DNA from: Pseudorhodobacter wandonensis
Lineage (GTDB): Bacteria; Pseudomonadota; Alphaproteobacteria; Rhodobacterales; Rhodobacteraceae
NCBI RefSeq assembly: GCF_001202035.1
Contig: NZ_LGHT01000036.1
Span: 1 to 64,000 of the forward strand
Direction: 5' to 3'
Length of the DNA: 64,000 bases
Shown here piece after piece: positions 63,562 to 64,000 of this stretch. Positions within the stretch are counted from its first letter, which is position 1, and each line of letters opens with the position of its first letter. Below the pieces are notes generated by a model. That model did no database searches and had not been told where the DNA came from. It saw only the letters and a program-made list of their open reading frames with translations. The position numbers and the translations under genes are program-made.

Positions 63562-64000
63562 ATGCGCAATAACCCAGCCAAACGCCCAGTGATCGGGATT
63601 ATTGGCAATATGAATATGTTGAATGACAGCTATCCGGTGCATGCGGGGGGCACGATGAACTCGGCCGCGGTGGCCGAGGTGGCGGGGTGTTTGCCAATCA
63701 TCATTCCGTCGGACCCGGGTTTTGTGAGCGTGGATGAATTGCTGGCGCTGTGCGACGGGTTTTTGCTGACGGGCGGGCGGCCGAATGTGCATCCGTCGGA
63801 ATATGGCGAGGTTGAAACGCCGGCGCATGGTGATTTTGACCGTTGCCGTGATGCGGTGACGCTGCCTTTGGTGCGGGCCTGTGTTGAACGCGGGCAGCCG
63901 TTCATGGGGATTTGCCGCGGCTTTCAAGAGGTGAATGTGGCGATGGGGGGCACGTTGTCGCCCGAGATCCGCGATTTGCCGGGGCGGATGAACCACCGGA
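63562..64000 (+). CDS. Gamma-glutamyl-gamma-aminobutyrate hydrolase-like (3' end outside window)
   Basis: A class I glutamine-amidotransferase-fold hydrolase of the peptidase C26 (PuuD) group, which releases GABA from gamma-glutamyl-GABA or a related amide. The visible 146 residues show RPVIGIIGN at the start, CDGFLLTGGRPNVHP, and the nucleophile elbow PFMGICRGFQ with Cys118, as in PuuD. The catalytic His/Glu lie in the missing 3' part. The ATG at 63562 is supported by the family start; the frame is open to the window edge. Confidence 0.88.
   Translation, partial: MRNNPAKRPVIGIIGNMNMLNDSYPVHAGGTMNSAAVAEVAGCLPIIIPSDPGFVSVDELLALCDGFLLTGGRPNVHPSEYGEVETPAHGDFDRCRDAVTLPLVRACVERGQPFMGICRGFQEVNVAMGGTLSPEIRDLPGRMNHR

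Noticed and set aside
52801-64000. Putrescine (puu) degradation cluster linking PuuB-like and PuuD-like genes
   Set aside because: The two genes are about 9 kb apart, separated by unrelated genes, and no puuA or puuC is seen.

Overview
The window reads as a chromosomal segment of a Rhodobacterales (Roseobacter-group) alphaproteobacterium. The basis is gene content and synteny recognised from the proteins: a pccB–small genes–pccA–methylmalonyl-CoA mutase block, a ppk–ppx–hdaA block, a PIMT–tolC–PopZ-like block, a short alphaproteobacterial ProS, and several proteins of families seen mainly in this order (DUF6280, DUF6497, DUF2937). Assignments rest on reading motifs and protein similarity from memory; no database search was run.

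Layout. 1–550 is the right end of an IS21-family element (istB plus terminal repeats). It abuts a sulfatase gene broken by a single-base frameshift (575–2013), followed by a SulP anion transporter. A gene-poor stretch (3993–4595) precedes a secreted Sel1-repeat protein made of ten 36-residue repeats. 6329–12924 is a histidine-utilisation cluster (hutC, then hutU–hutH–hutI on the minus strand, with hutF divergent); a 16-bp palindrome in the hutI/hutF gap fits a HutC operator. 13075–23636 is a catabolic island in two divergent arms. The minus arm holds a Rieske oxygenase, a Rid-family protein without the usual catalytic Arg, a DUF1028 protein and a LysR regulator, plus a GntR/FCD regulator and a YciI-like protein. 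The plus arm holds an FAH-family hydrolase, a RutE-like nitroreductase, an OsmC protein, a complete TRAP transporter and a hydroxyquinol/catechol-type intradiol dioxygenase. Its substrate is unknown; an imported aromatic acid, possibly nitrogen-containing, is the natural inference.

24019–32218 is the propionyl-CoA assimilation block (pccB, four small genes, pccA, DUF4174 protein, methylmalonyl-CoA mutase), with candidate PccR-type sites before pccB and an 18-bp inverted repeat before the mutase. 32327–41306 is a long minus-strand run covering polyphosphate metabolism (ppk, ppx), DnaA inactivation (hdaA), an AI-2E-family permease, a TerB/DnaJ protein and small enzymes. 41496–46667 holds proS, DUF2937, lolC–lolD, a DUF3047 protein and a 43-residue Lys-rich microprotein. 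47061–54192 holds a phosphohexomutase, an FMN/FAD oxidoreductase lacking one canonical Fe–S cysteine, hemF–idi, a GST and a PuuB-like oxidoreductase. 54368–60980 holds PIMT, a TolC-type channel, a PopZ-like protein, DUF6280, EF-P, YgfZ and a class V aminotransferase. 61116–62214 is an Xre–RES toxin–antitoxin pair with an inverted repeat over its leader, followed by CorA and the start of a PuuD-like amidotransferase cut by the window edge.

The most interesting pieces are the catabolic island, the tandem Sel1 array, the modified Fe–S motif, and several candidate operators.
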